Shown here: positions 16,909 through 26,344 of the stretch, one piece after another
Position numbering within the stretch: the stretch's first letter is position 1
How the letters are laid out: the number at the start of each line of letters is the position of its first letter
NCBI RefSeq assembly: GCF_006334915.2
Contig: NZ_VDMA02000010.1
Coordinates: 1-64,000, forward strand
Direction of reading: 5' to 3'
Source of the DNA: Microbispora catharanthi
GTDB lineage: Bacteria > Actinomycetota > Actinomycetes > Streptosporangiales > Streptosporangiaceae
DNA: 64,000 nt
The notes under the pieces: model-generated
Seen by the model: only the letters and a program-made list of their open reading frames with translations
Databases searched by the model: none
Told to the model about the DNA's origin: nothing
Program-made: the position numbers and the translations under genes

Positions 16909-18258
16909 CTAGTCCACGTTGAGCGCCTTTTCCAGAATGGAGAGGCCCTCTTCGAGCAGGTGGTCCGGGATCACCAGCGGCGGCAGGAAGCGCAGCACGT
17001 TGCCGTACGTTCCCGCGGTGAGCACGAGCAGGCCCTGCTCGTGGCACCTGCGCGCGATCTCGGCGGCCGGGTAGGGCTCCTTGGTTCCCGGGACCACGAG
17101 CTCGACGGCGATCATCGCGCCGCGCCCGCGCACGTCCCCGACGATCGGGTTGTGCTCCTGGACGGCGCGAAGGCGGGGCAGCATGACCTCGCCGATGTGC
17201 CGGGCGCGCTCGACGAGCTTGTCCTGCTCGATGGTCTCCAGCACGCCCAGGGCCGCCTCGCAGGCGAGCGGGTTGCCGCCGTACGTGCCGCCGAGACCGC
17301 CGCTGTGGACGTGGTCGAGCAGGTCGGCCCTGCCGGTCACGGCCGCCAGCGGAAGACCGCCGGCGATGCCCTTGGCGGTGGTGATGATGTCCGGGACGAT
17401 GCCCTCGTCCTCGCAGGCGAACATGTGGCCGGTGCGGGCGAAGCCCGTCTGCACCTCGTCGGCGATGAAGACGATGCCGTTGGCGCGGCAGAACTCGACG
17501 ATCTTCGGCAGGAAGCCGCGGGCCGGCTCGATGAAGCCGCCCTCGCCCGCGATCGGCTCGATGAGCACCGCCGCGACGTTCTCCGCGCCGATCTGCTTGT
17601 TGATCATGTCGATCGCCTGGGCCGCGGCCTCCTCGGCGCAGTTGTCCGGGCCGGTCGGCCAGCGGAACGGGTAGGCGAGCGGCACCCGGTACACCTCGGG
17701 CGCGAACGGCCCGAACCCGTGCTTGTACGGCATGCTCTTGGCCGTCAGCGTCATCGTCAGCAGCGTGCGGCCGTGGTAGCCGTGGTCGAAGACGACGACC
17801 GCCTGCCGTCCGGTGGCGTGGCGGGCGACCTTGACCGCGTTCTCGACGGCCTCCGCGCCGCTGTTGACCAGGAACGTCCGCTTCTCGTGGTCGCCAGGCG
17901 TGAGCTCGTTGAGCCTCTCGCACACCGCGACGTACGACTCGTACGGGGCGACCATGAAACAGGTGTGGGTGAAGTCGGCGACCTGCTTCTGCACGCGCTC
18001 GACGACCCGGGGGGCGGCGTTGCCGACGTTGGTCACGGCGATGCCGGAGCCGAAGTCGATCAGCGAGTTGCCGTCCGCGTCGACGATCACACCGCCGCCC
18101 GCGTGGGTCACGAAGACGGGCAACGTGGTGCCGATGCCCGGAGGCACGGCGGACTGCTTGCGCGCGAACAGTTCGCGCGACCGCGGGCCGGGGATCTCGG
18201 TGACGAGGCGGCGCTCCTGCGGGAGCTGCGGGCCGCCGTGCGTGGTGGCAGTGCTCAT
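16909..18258 (-). CDS. gabT: 4-aminobutyrate--2-oxoglutarate aminotransferase
   Basis: The 449-residue class III aminotransferase has FLVNSGAEAVENAVK, DHGYHGRT, VLIEPIAGEGGF, FIADEVQTGFARTG (cofactor Asp) and IITTAKGIAGG (PLP lysine). The overall sequence matches the GabT group, which transaminates GABA to succinate semialdehyde. It is divergent from a PucR regulator, a known arrangement for GABA control. A dehydrogenase able to use the product lies 2.7 kb away (20934-22379). TACCGT is 7 nt before the ATG, suggesting leaderless translation. Confidence 0.93.
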   Translation of the reverse strand: MSTATTHGGPQLPQERRLVTEIPGPRSRELFARKQSAVPPGIGTTLPVFVTHAGGGVIVDADGNSLIDFGSGIAVTNVGNAAPRVVERVQKQVADFTHTCFMVAPYESYVAVCERLNELTPGDHEKRTFLVNSGAEAVENAVKVARHATGRQAVVVFDHGYHGRTLLTMTLTAKSMPYKHGFGPFAPEVYRVPLAYPFRWPTGPDNCAEEAAAQAIDMINKQIGAENVAAVLIEPIAGEGGFIEPARGFLPKIVEFCRANGIVFIADEVQTGFARTGHMFACEDEGIVPDIITTAKGIAGGLPLAAVTGRADLLDHVHSGGLGGTYGGNPLACEAALGVLETIEQDKLVERARHIGEVMLPRLRAVQEHNPIVGDVRGRGAMIAVELVVPGTKEPYPAAEIARRCHEQGLLVLTAGTYGNVLRFLPPLVIPDHLLEEGLSILEKALNVD

Positions 18259-18265
18259 ATCTCCG

Positions 18266-18271
18266 ACGGTA
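18266..18271 (-). promoter_or_regulatory. Putative -10 box of leaderless gabT mRNA
   Basis: On the minus strand TACCGT is followed by CGGAGAT and the ATG at 18258. The GGAG in the gap is only 2 nt from the ATG. Confidence 0.4.
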
Positions 18272-18366
18272 CGGCCGCCGCCTCCACCAGCCGATATGCC
18301 GCTATGTCAGAATGTAGGCGTACTTTTGGCCGGTGAGGACAAGCCGGGTGTTCGGGGGGAAGAGCA

Positions 18367-20079
18367 GTGGCACCCACGCTGCGCCGGATCGCCGCGATCG
18401 TACCGCTCCACCTGGAGGTGCTCGCCGGGCGGAACGGCCTCGACCGCCCCGTCCGCTGGGTCGCGGTGAGCGAGTTGGAGGACCCCACGCCGTTCCTCGA
18501 GGGCGGCGAACTGGTGCTCACGACCGGCATGCGCCTGTCCGCCGGCGACGCCGTGCCGTACGTCTCCCGGCTGATGGCCCGGGGAGTCACCGGGCTGGGG
18601 TTCGGGGTGGGGCTGAGCCACGACGCCGTGCCGCCCGCCTTCGCCGGGGCGGCCGAGGCCGCCGGGCTGCCGCTGGTCGAGGTGCCGAGGGCCACGCCCT
18701 TCATCGCGATCGGCAAGGCCGTCAGCGACCTGCTCGCGGGGGAGCAGTACGAGGAGATCAGCCGCGCCTTCGCCGCGCAGGGCAGGCTCACCCGCGCCGC
18801 CCTCCAGCGGGAGGGGCCGGTGGCCGTGGTGGACCGGCTGGCCCGGGAGATCGGCGGCTGGGCGCTGCTGCTCGACCCCGCGGGCGCCGTACGGCACGCC
18901 GCCGACGCGACCGGCCGTCGCACTGTCGACGCGCATGCCGGTCCGGGTGACAAGCGCGGCGCGGCGGGGGACTGGGCGCGGGAGACGGCCCGGTCGCTGG
19001 AGCCCGAGATCGCCCGGCTGCGAAGCGCGCCGTCCCTGGCGAGCCTCGCCCTGTCCACCCCGGACGAGCACGTCGTGGTCCAGCCGCTGGGCCGGAGGGG
19101 TTTCTTCGCGGTGGGGTCGCCGCGGCCGTTCTCGCCCATCGCGCACACGGTCGTCAACGCGGCCGGGTCCCTGCTGACTCTGGCGCTGGAACAGGGCAGG
19201 GAGCAGCGGTCCGCGGCGGCGCAGGTGCGGTCGGCGGTGCTCCGGCTGCTGCTGGCCGGTGAGGTGCGGGCGGCCGCGGAGACGCTGGCGGCCCTGGGCA
19301 TGCGGCTGCCGGGGGAGCCGGTCACGGTCCTCGCCTGCGACACCCCCGACCCGGAGGCGCTGACCGAGGCTCTGACCGAGGCTCTGACCGGCACGTTCAC
19401 CGCGCCCTGCGAAGGGCTGCTCGTCGTGCTGGCCCCGGACGCGCATGCCGACGAGGTCGTCGCGCTGGCCGCACAGCACGGCCGGGTGGGTGTCAGCGCG
19501 CCCGGTGTGGAGATCGCCCGTTCCGAGGGCCGCGTGGACAGCCGTTTGGACAGCCGTATGGAGAGCCGCGTGGAACCCCCTGCGGCCGGATCGGTGGCCC
19601 GAAGCGCGTCCCGCCCGGATCTCGCCACCGGGCTCGACCGCGTCCTCGAACGCGCTCCCGACCGCGCCTCCGATCGTGCCTCCGATCGTGCCTCCGATCG
19701 TGTCCCCGACCGGGCCCTCGCCACCGCCCTCGACCGGGCTCTCGACCAGGCGCGGCGGGCGCTCGTCTCGGCCTCACCGGTGGCGCGCTTCAGCGAACTC
19801 GCCGGGCGCGGGCTGCTGTCGCTGCTCGATCCCGCCGCCGCCGCGTCGTTCGCGGCGGCGATCCTGGCGCCGCTCCGCGAGTACGGCTCGCGCGCCGACC
19901 TGGTCGAGTCGCTGCGCGCCTACCTGGCCAGCAACGGCCACTGGGATGCCGCGGCGCAGCGCCTGGGCGTGCACCGGCACACGCTGCGATACCGGATGAA
20001 GCGGGTGAGCGAGCTGCTCGGGCGCGACCTGGACGATCCCGCGGTGCGGGCCGAGCTGTGGATCGCGCTGTGCCTGTGA
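18367..20079 (+). CDS. PucR-family regulator divergent from gabT, with repeat insertion
   Basis: The 570-residue protein has the PucR N-terminal domain (VLAGRNGLDRPVRWVAVSELEDPTPFLEGGELVLTTG). A poorly conserved middle follows. The C-terminal PucR HTH has LRAYLASNGHWDAAAQRLGVHRHTLRYRMKRV. GTG 18367 follows GGGGGGAAGAG. Divergence from gabT makes it the likely GABA-responsive regulator. Odd: residues about 345-350 (EALTEALTEALT) and 428-450 (repeated DRAS/DRVP) come from 12-bp tandem repeats. They add a charged linker not expected in this family. Confidence 0.9.
   Translation: MAPTLRRIAAIVPLHLEVLAGRNGLDRPVRWVAVSELEDPTPFLEGGELVLTTGMRLSAGDAVPYVSRLMARGVTGLGFGVGLSHDAVPPAFAGAAEAAGLPLVEVPRATPFIAIGKAVSDLLAGEQYEEISRAFAAQGRLTRAALQREGPVAVVDRLAREIGGWALLLDPAGAVRHAADATGRRTVDAHAGPGDKRGAAGDWARETARSLEPEIARLRSAPSLASLALSTPDEHVVVQPLGRRGFFAVGSPRPFSPIAHTVVNAAGSLLTLALEQGREQRSAAAQVRSAVLRLLLAGEVRAAAETLAALGMRLPGEPVTVLACDTPDPEALTEALTEALTGTFTAPCEGLLVVLAPDAHADEVVALAAQHGRVGVSAPGVEIARSEGRVDSRLDSRMESRVEPPAAGSVARSASRPDLATGLDRVLERAPDRASDRASDRASDRVPDRALATALDRALDQARRALVSASPVARFSELAGRGLLSLLDPAAAASFAAAILAPLREYGSRADLVESLRAYLASNGHWDAAAQRLGVHRHTLRYRMKRVSELLGRDLDDPAVRAELWIALCL
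19648..19719 (+). repeat. Six 12-bp tandem units inside the PucR gene
   Basis: Units such as GATCGTGCCTCC repeat in phase from 19648 to 19719; two adjacent copies are identical (19672-19695). They encode (D/E)RA(S/P) tetrapeptides. A second, smaller 12-bp repeat (GAGGCTCTGACC) lies at about 19362-19388. Confidence 0.85.
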
Positions 20080-20085
20080 CGCCGG

Positions 20086-20715
20086 TCAGGCCGAGGGGCG
20101 GGCGAGGAAGGCGCGGACGGCGGCGTCGGTGACGATCTCGTACGTCTTGCCGTCGGGCAGATGCCCGGCACGTTCCAGGCTGAGCGCGCCCTGAGCCGCG
20201 GCCCACAGCGCGTCGGCGATCTTCCTCGGCTGGGTGGGCACGAGGTGACCGGCGGAGATGCAGTCGGCGATCACCCGGTCGACGATGTTGAGCGCGGCCC
20301 TCGCGAGCGTGCGCGCGCGCTCGCTCGGCACGAAGCCGGGGATGGCCCGCTCGAACATGAGGCTGTAGTAGCCGGGCTCGGCCAGCGCCGCCTCCCGGTA
20401 GGCGGGACCGAGCAGGCTCAGGTGCTCCAGCGGGTCGTTGCGCTGCGGCACGGCCTCCAGCCTGCGCCGAAACCGCTCGAAGCCCTCCAGGTAGAGCGCC
20501 TCGGCCAGGCCCTCCTTGCTGCCGAACATCGTGTAGATGACCTGGGTGGAGCAGCCCGCCTCGGCGGCGATCCTGCGTACGGTGAGGCTCTCCGGCCCGG
20601 CCTTGGCGAGCAGGTCGTTGGCGACGTCGAGGAGACGGGTGCGTAACTCGTCGTAGTTGCTGCGATGGCCGCGTGCGTAGGCACCCTGAAGACCGAGCGG
20701 CGCCGGCGTACCCAT
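20086..20715 (-). CDS. TetR-family transcriptional regulator
   Basis: The 209-residue protein has a helix-turn-helix with LTVRRIAAEAGCSTQVIYTMFGSKEGLAEALY, and a C-terminal TetR_C_33-like domain. I placed the start at ATG 20715 (MGTPAPLG); the longer frame lacks conserved sequence, and GAGAAGGG lies about 10 nt upstream. It diverges from an aldehyde dehydrogenase with a 218-bp gap. I saw no clear palindrome there. Confidence 0.87.
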   Translation of the reverse strand: MGTPAPLGLQGAYARGHRSNYDELRTRLLDVANDLLAKAGPESLTVRRIAAEAGCSTQVIYTMFGSKEGLAEALYLEGFERFRRRLEAVPQRNDPLEHLSLLGPAYREAALAEPGYYSLMFERAIPGFVPSERARTLARAALNIVDRVIADCISAGHLVPTQPRKIADALWAAAQGALSLERAGHLPDGKTYEIVTDAAVRAFLARPSA

Positions 20716-20921
20716 CAGCGACGAGCCCTTCTCATATTGGGGGTCCCGCGACAGACCCGGATGATGACTTAACCATGCCGCTCGGCTTTCAAACCGCAGT
20801 GAAACAGAAAACATCATGAAATTGCCGCGCATCTGTGACATGTGAGGAGTTGTCCATGATGGCGTGGCGGGGGGCGGTGATTGGCCCGTCCGGAGTAGCG
20901 ACCGGCTTCCACCAGGTGGCA

Positions 20922-20927
20922 TAGCGT
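20922..20927 (+). promoter_or_regulatory. Putative -10 box of leaderless dehydrogenase mRNA
   Basis: TAGCGT is followed by GAAGAC and the ATG at 20934, again the N6 spacing. No Shine-Dalgarno site is present. Confidence 0.45.
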
Positions 20928-20933
20928 GAAGAC

Positions 20934-22379
<1,446 letters not shown>

Positions 22380-22391
22380 AACCACGCGTCC

Positions 22392-22429
22392 GAGGGGGCC
22401 CGGGGGACCACCGTCTCCCGGGCCCCCTC
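22392..22429. terminator. Strong GC-rich hairpin terminator
   Basis: GAGGGGGCCCGGG pairs perfectly with CCCGGGCCCCCTC around a 12-nt loop, 12 bp after the dehydrogenase stop. It lies between convergent genes, so it can serve both. Confidence 0.9.
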
Positions 22430-22450
22430 GTCGTGGGAGGCCCGGCGACT

Positions 22451-23830
22451 TCAGAGGAGACTCAGCGCCTTGGCGAGGCCGGGGTCGCGGCCCGTGGCCA
22501 GGTCGAGAGCCGTCATGGGGGCGTAGTGGTCGACGGGGACGCCGACGGTGTCGATGATCTCCCGGGCCGGCCCGAGGTGCCGGACCTTGGGCAGCAGCAG
22601 CACACTGTTGTCGTCGAGCAGGTACGCCTCGGCCGGGCCGGAGACGGCCCCCGCGGTGCGGGTCCCGACGAGGCTGCCCAGGCCGTTGTCCTTCACGGCC
22701 CCGCTGAAGTCCTCGCAGGCCGAGGCGCACGCGCGGTCGGTGAGCACGACCAGGCGCAGCCCCAGCAGCGGGACGGAGTCGTCGGTGCGGTTGGCCGTGC
22801 AGTCACCCTTCAGCGGGCAGAAGTAGCTCGTGACCTTGCCGTGCGCGAACGCGCCGAGCAGCCGCGTCACCTCGCGCGGCGACCCGCCGCCGTTGCCGCG
22901 CAGGTCGATGACCGCGGCCTTCGTCGTGTCCTTCAGCTTGGCGATGACCTGGTCGGCCGCGCCCTGGAAGAACCCGGGCACCTGGACGTAGGTGACGCCG
23001 CCGGGGAGCGTCTTCGACGTCACCGCCCGCTCCTGCTCTTCGAGGGGACCCTCCGTGAGCTTCACGGTCCGGACGCGTCCCGTCGTGGGCCGCTTCAGCG
23101 TGAGCCGTACGGTGCTGGAGGCGAACGTGTCGATGAGGCTCTGGTTCACCTTGTCCCCGATGAACGCCGGTACGCCGTCGACCTTCTCGATGATGTCGCC
23201 GGGCCGGATGCCGGCCTTGTCCGCCGGGCTGCCGGGCAGGACGCGGGTGATGAACAGGGGCGGCCGGGCGGCCGGGTCCAACCGTCCGCCCTGCGCGGCC
23301 GACAGGCCGGCGATGCCCGTCCCCACCGGTCCGTCCTCCGACGGGGGAGTGATCTTCTCCACCCGGGCGTGGTTGTCGTGGAGCCCCGCGACCATGCCGG
23401 TGATCGCGGCGCGCAGCGCCGCCGGGTCGCCGGTGCCGATCACGTCGGCGAACGCGGCCCAGTCGGCGTCGCGGTTCCCCGTCAGCGCGGGCAGGCGGAG
23501 GCCGGCCTTGTCGGCCCCGCGACGCATCAGCTCCTGGGTGTACGCCGCGAGGGCGTCCCGCAGCAGGACTTTCGAATCCAGCACGGGCCCGCTGTAGTAG
23601 TTGTCCAGCACGCACTCGTACGCCTGCCGGAGCGTGTTCACCGACGTCGGCGGCGCGGACTCGGGCGGCGGCGCGGTTATCCGGGCGCACGCGCCGTCCG
23701 TGGTGGCGAGCACGGTGGTGGCCTGCACGGTGGTGGCCAGCACGGTGGCGGCCTGCGCGGCAGGGGCCGGGAGGGAAGCGGACAGGGTGCCGGCCGTCAG
23801 CACGACGGCGGCGCAGACAGTTCTGATCAT
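22451..23830 (-). CDS. Secreted S41-family peptidase with PDZ domain
   Basis: The 459-residue protein has an N-terminal signal peptide (MIRTVCAAVVLTAGTLSASLPAPAAQA), then a helical region. A PDZ domain lies at about residues 180-260 (FITRVLPGSPADKAGIRPGDIIEKVDG), and an S41 catalytic core includes VIDLRGNGGGSPREVTRLL and TDRACASACEDFSGA, whose serine is the expected nucleophile. Family members degrade exported proteins or process C-termini. It diverges from a two-component system, so envelope-stress regulation is plausible. A short stretch of repeated ATT codons (VLATTVQATTVLATT) follows the signal peptide. Confidence 0.88.
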   Translation of the reverse strand: MIRTVCAAVVLTAGTLSASLPAPAAQAATVLATTVQATTVLATTDGACARITAPPPESAPPTSVNTLRQAYECVLDNYYSGPVLDSKVLLRDALAAYTQELMRRGADKAGLRLPALTGNRDADWAAFADVIGTGDPAALRAAITGMVAGLHDNHARVEKITPPSEDGPVGTGIAGLSAAQGGRLDPAARPPLFITRVLPGSPADKAGIRPGDIIEKVDGVPAFIGDKVNQSLIDTFASSTVRLTLKRPTTGRVRTVKLTEGPLEEQERAVTSKTLPGGVTYVQVPGFFQGAADQVIAKLKDTTKAAVIDLRGNGGGSPREVTRLLGAFAHGKVTSYFCPLKGDCTANRTDDSVPLLGLRLVVLTDRACASACEDFSGAVKDNGLGSLVGTRTAGAVSGPAEAYLLDDNSVLLLPKVRHLGPAREIIDTVGVPVDHYAPMTALDLATGRDPGLAKALSLL

Positions 23831-23877
23831 GCCCGTCAGCGTGGCCGCCGGCGGGTTGCACGGCCGTGAACGACACC

Positions 23878-23895
23878 GTTAACGCCGCTGTTACC
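23878..23895 (+). promoter_or_regulatory. Direct repeat GTTAAC / GTTACC, candidate response-regulator site
   Basis: GTTAAC at 23878 and GTTACC at 23890 start 12 bp apart in the divergent gap between the S41 peptidase and response regulator genes. OmpR-family regulators bind such spaced direct repeats. Evidence is limited to this pattern. Confidence 0.35.
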
Positions 23896-23917
23896 GCACC
23901 TGCGGTACGAACGAGGC

Positions 23918-24571
23918 ATGCGGGTTCTCGTGGCCGAAGACGAGCGCGATCTGGCCGACCTCGTCGCGATGGGACTGCGCCGCCAGGCCATGGCGGTCGA
24001 CGTCGTGTACGACGGCGCCGCCGCGGCCGAGCGGCTGGCGGTCAGCGATTACGACGTCCTCGTGCTGGACCGCGACCTGCCCGGGCTGCACGGCGACCTC
24101 GTGTGCCGCGAGCTGGTGGCGCGCGGGAGCCGTACGCGGATCCTGATGATGACGGCGGCGGCGTCGGTGCCGGAGCGGGTCGCCGGCCTCGGCATGGGAG
24201 CCGACGACTACCTGCCCAAACCCTTCGACTTCACCGAACTGGTCGCGCGGGTGCGGGCGCTGGGACGGCGCAGCCGGGACCAGGTGCCTCCGGTGCTGAC
24301 CCGGCACGGGATCGTGCTCGACACGCACCGGCTCCAGGCGTCCAGGGACGGCCGGCACCTGCACCTGTCGCTCAAGGAGTTCGCCGTCCTGGAGGTGCTG
24401 ATGCGGGCGGAGGGCGCGGTGGTGAGCGTCGAGCGGCTCCTGGAGGAGGCGTGGGACGAGAACGCCGACCCCTTCACGACCGTGGTGCGGGTCGTGGTCA
24501 GCCGCCTGCGCGCGAAACTGGGCGACCCACCGTGCATCCAGACCGTCCCCGGCGCCGGATACCTGCTGTGA
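23918..24571 (+). CDS. OmpR/PhoB-family response regulator
   Basis: The 217-residue protein has a receiver domain with the acidic pocket EDE, phosphoacceptor D51 (VLVLDRDLPG), and K in LPKPFD. A C-terminal winged helix follows (LSLKEFAVLEVLMR...VVSRLRAKLG...TVPGAGYLL). It overlaps the histidine kinase gene in GTGA, so the pair is translationally coupled. The divergent S41 peptidase is a likely target. Confidence 0.95.
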   Translation: MRVLVAEDERDLADLVAMGLRRQAMAVDVVYDGAAAAERLAVSDYDVLVLDRDLPGLHGDLVCRELVARGSRTRILMMTAAASVPERVAGLGMGADDYLPKPFDFTELVARVRALGRRSRDQVPPVLTRHGIVLDTHRLQASRDGRHLHLSLKEFAVLEVLMRAEGAVVSVERLLEEAWDENADPFTTVVRVVVSRLRAKLGDPPCIQTVPGAGYLL

Positions 24572-25659
24572 CGACGGTCCGTGTACGGCTCACGCTGATC
24601 TACTCGGGGCTCTTCCTGCTCACCTCCGTCGTGCTGCTGGTCATCGTCAACACGCTGTTGCGCGTGGCGCTGCACTCGCGGATCGAGCGCTTTTCCCCGT
24701 CTCCCATGGGAGAGGCTCCGGCGGCCCCGGCCGCCCCGCTCCCCGGAGCGGAGGTGGAGCGGTTCCCGCCGCTGTCGGAGCTGGCGCGGGACGTGATCCA
24801 CTATCAGTGGGACGTGAGCGCGCTGGCGATCGGGGTCCTGACCCTGGTGTCGGTGGCCGTGGGATGGGTGATCGCGGGGCGGATCCTGCGGCCTCTCCAC
24901 CGGATCACCGCCACCGCGCAGCGGCTGTCCCTGTCCACCCTGCACGAGCGGATCGCCCTCGGCGGGCCGCGGGACGAGCTGAAGGAGCTGGCGGACACGT
25001 TCGACGCCATGCTCGACCGGCTGGAGCGTTCCGTCGAGGGGCAGCGCCGCTTCATCGCGAACGCGTCCCACGAGCTGCGGACCCCGCTGGCCGTGCAGCG
25101 GGCGGCGATCGAGATCGGCCTGCCCGAGGACGTCGGGGAGATCCGCGACAAGCTCCTGCTCCACAACCACCGCATCGAGAGCCTCATCGACGCCCTGCTG
25201 GTCCTCTCCCAGGCCGAGCACGGCCTGGAAAGGCGGAGCCGGGTGGCCCTGGACGAGGTCGTACGGCTGGTCCTGGCGGAGGGGGACCGCGGCGAGGTGA
25301 CCGTCACGGCCCGGATCGAACCGTTCACCGTCCACGGCGACCCGGTCCTGCTCAACCGGCTCGTCACCAACCTCGTCGACAACGCCGTGCGCTACAACCA
25401 CCCCGGCGGCGCCGTCGAGGTGACGCTCGCCGGGGGCGTGCTGACGGTCCGCAACACCGGTCCCGAGGTGCCGGCCGAACGCTTCGGCGACCTCTTCGCG
25501 CCCTTCCGGCGCCTGCACACGACGCGAGGGCAGGGCGCGGGGCTCGGGCTGTCGATCGTCGCCTCGATCGCGACGGCGCACGGGGCCGCCGTGGGGGCGC
25601 GCCCGAATCCCGGTGGCGGCCTCGAGGTCACCGTGACGTTCCCGGCGGTCGTCCCATAA
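24568..25659 (+). CDS. Membrane sensor histidine kinase
   Basis: The 363-residue kinase has two transmembrane helices (about 10-33 and 84-106) bracketing a short Pro-rich extracellular loop. A HAMP domain follows (about 107-155), then the phosphoacceptor motif ASHELRTPL (H168). The ATPase domain has NLVDNAVRYN (N box), and FAPFRRLH plus GAGLGLSIV (F/G2 boxes). It starts at GTG 24568, overlapping the response regulator stop. The signal is unknown; the small loop suggests sensing within or near the membrane. Confidence 0.95.
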   Translation: MTTVRVRLTLIYSGLFLLTSVVLLVIVNTLLRVALHSRIERFSPSPMGEAPAAPAAPLPGAEVERFPPLSELARDVIHYQWDVSALAIGVLTLVSVAVGWVIAGRILRPLHRITATAQRLSLSTLHERIALGGPRDELKELADTFDAMLDRLERSVEGQRRFIANASHELRTPLAVQRAAIEIGLPEDVGEIRDKLLLHNHRIESLIDALLVLSQAEHGLERRSRVALDEVVRLVLAEGDRGEVTVTARIEPFTVHGDPVLLNRLVTNLVDNAVRYNHPGGAVEVTLAGGVLTVRNTGPEVPAERFGDLFAPFRRLHTTRGQGAGLGLSIVASIATAHGAAVGARPNPGGGLEVTVTFPAVVP

Positions 25660-25672
25660 CTCGTCCCGTAAC
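25649..25672 (+). repeat. Two 12-bp tandem units spanning the stop codon
   Basis: TCGTCCCATAAC (25649) and TCGTCCCGTAAC (25661) match at 11 of 12 positions. The first contains the kinase's TAA; the second repeats it in frame. Confidence 0.75.
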
Positions 25673-25684
25673 AAGGGGGGGTGG

Positions 25685-26251
25685 TCAGCGGCGGGGGCGC
25701 AGGCCGTCGAAGAGGACGTCGAGCGTACGACGGCGCAGTCCGTCGCTCCACTGGTCGCGTTCGGCCGCCAGGCACGCCCCCGACAACAGGGCCAGCAGTT
25801 CGGGCATCCGGAGGTCGGGCCGCACCGCGCCCGCCTCCTGCGCGGCCGTGAGCAGCCGCCCGATCGCCTGCCGCATGTCGCGGCTGACGTCGGCCGTCCC
25901 GGCCTTGGGGTCGACGCCGGCCCCGGCGAGCAGGTCGGCGGCGGTCTTCTTCTGGGCCGCGTCCACCACGATCCGCTCGAGGAACGTGAAGAAGGCCGTG
26001 CCCGGATCCGGCGACGGCCTGTCCGCCTCCGCCAGGAGCCGTCGCGTACGGTCGACGATCACCGCGTGGTAGAGCGCCTCCTGCGTGGGGAAGTGCCGGT
26101 AGATCGTGCCGAGCCCCACCCCCGCCTCCCGGGCGACCGCCCGCACCGACGCGGACATCCCGTCGCGGGCCAGCACGGCCTCGGCCGCCTCCAGGATGCG
26201 GTCCCGGTTGCGCTGCGCGTCGGCACGCCGGGGCCTGGCTTCGCCGGTCAT
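25685..26251 (-). CDS. TetR-family repressor of the aldo/keto reductase
   Basis: The 188-residue protein has a helix-turn-helix with ASVRAVAREAGVGLGTIYRHFPTQEALYHAVI and a C-terminal domain of the SbtR-like TetR group. GAGGAGG precedes ATG 26251. It diverges from the reductase across a gap with two GGAACAnnTGTTCC sites, so repression of both genes is the simplest reading. Similar TetR/aldo-keto reductase pairs respond to reactive carbonyls or xenobiotics, but the inducer here is unknown. Confidence 0.9.
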   Translation of the reverse strand: MTGEARPRRADAQRNRDRILEAAEAVLARDGMSASVRAVAREAGVGLGTIYRHFPTQEALYHAVIVDRTRRLLAEADRPSPDPGTAFFTFLERIVVDAAQKKTAADLLAGAGVDPKAGTADVSRDMRQAIGRLLTAAQEAGAVRPDLRMPELLALLSGACLAAERDQWSDGLRRRTLDVLFDGLRPRR

Positions 26252-26267
26252 CGTCCTCCTCGTCGCG

Positions 26268-26323
26268 TTGACAGCCGGAACATGTGTTCCGTATCGTTCC
26301 CGGCCAACCGGAACAGGTGTTCC
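26268..26323. promoter_or_regulatory. Promoter with paired TetR operators GGAACAnnTGTTCC
   Basis: TTGACA (26268-26273) and TATCGT (26292-26297), with an 18-bp spacer, form a candidate reductase promoter. Operator 1 (26277-26290, GGAACATGTGTTCC) sits inside that spacer. Operator 2 (26310-26323, GGAACAGGTGTTCC) starts exactly 33 bp later, about three helical turns. Confidence 0.8.
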
Positions 26324-26344
26324 TGATACTACGGGAGGCACGTG

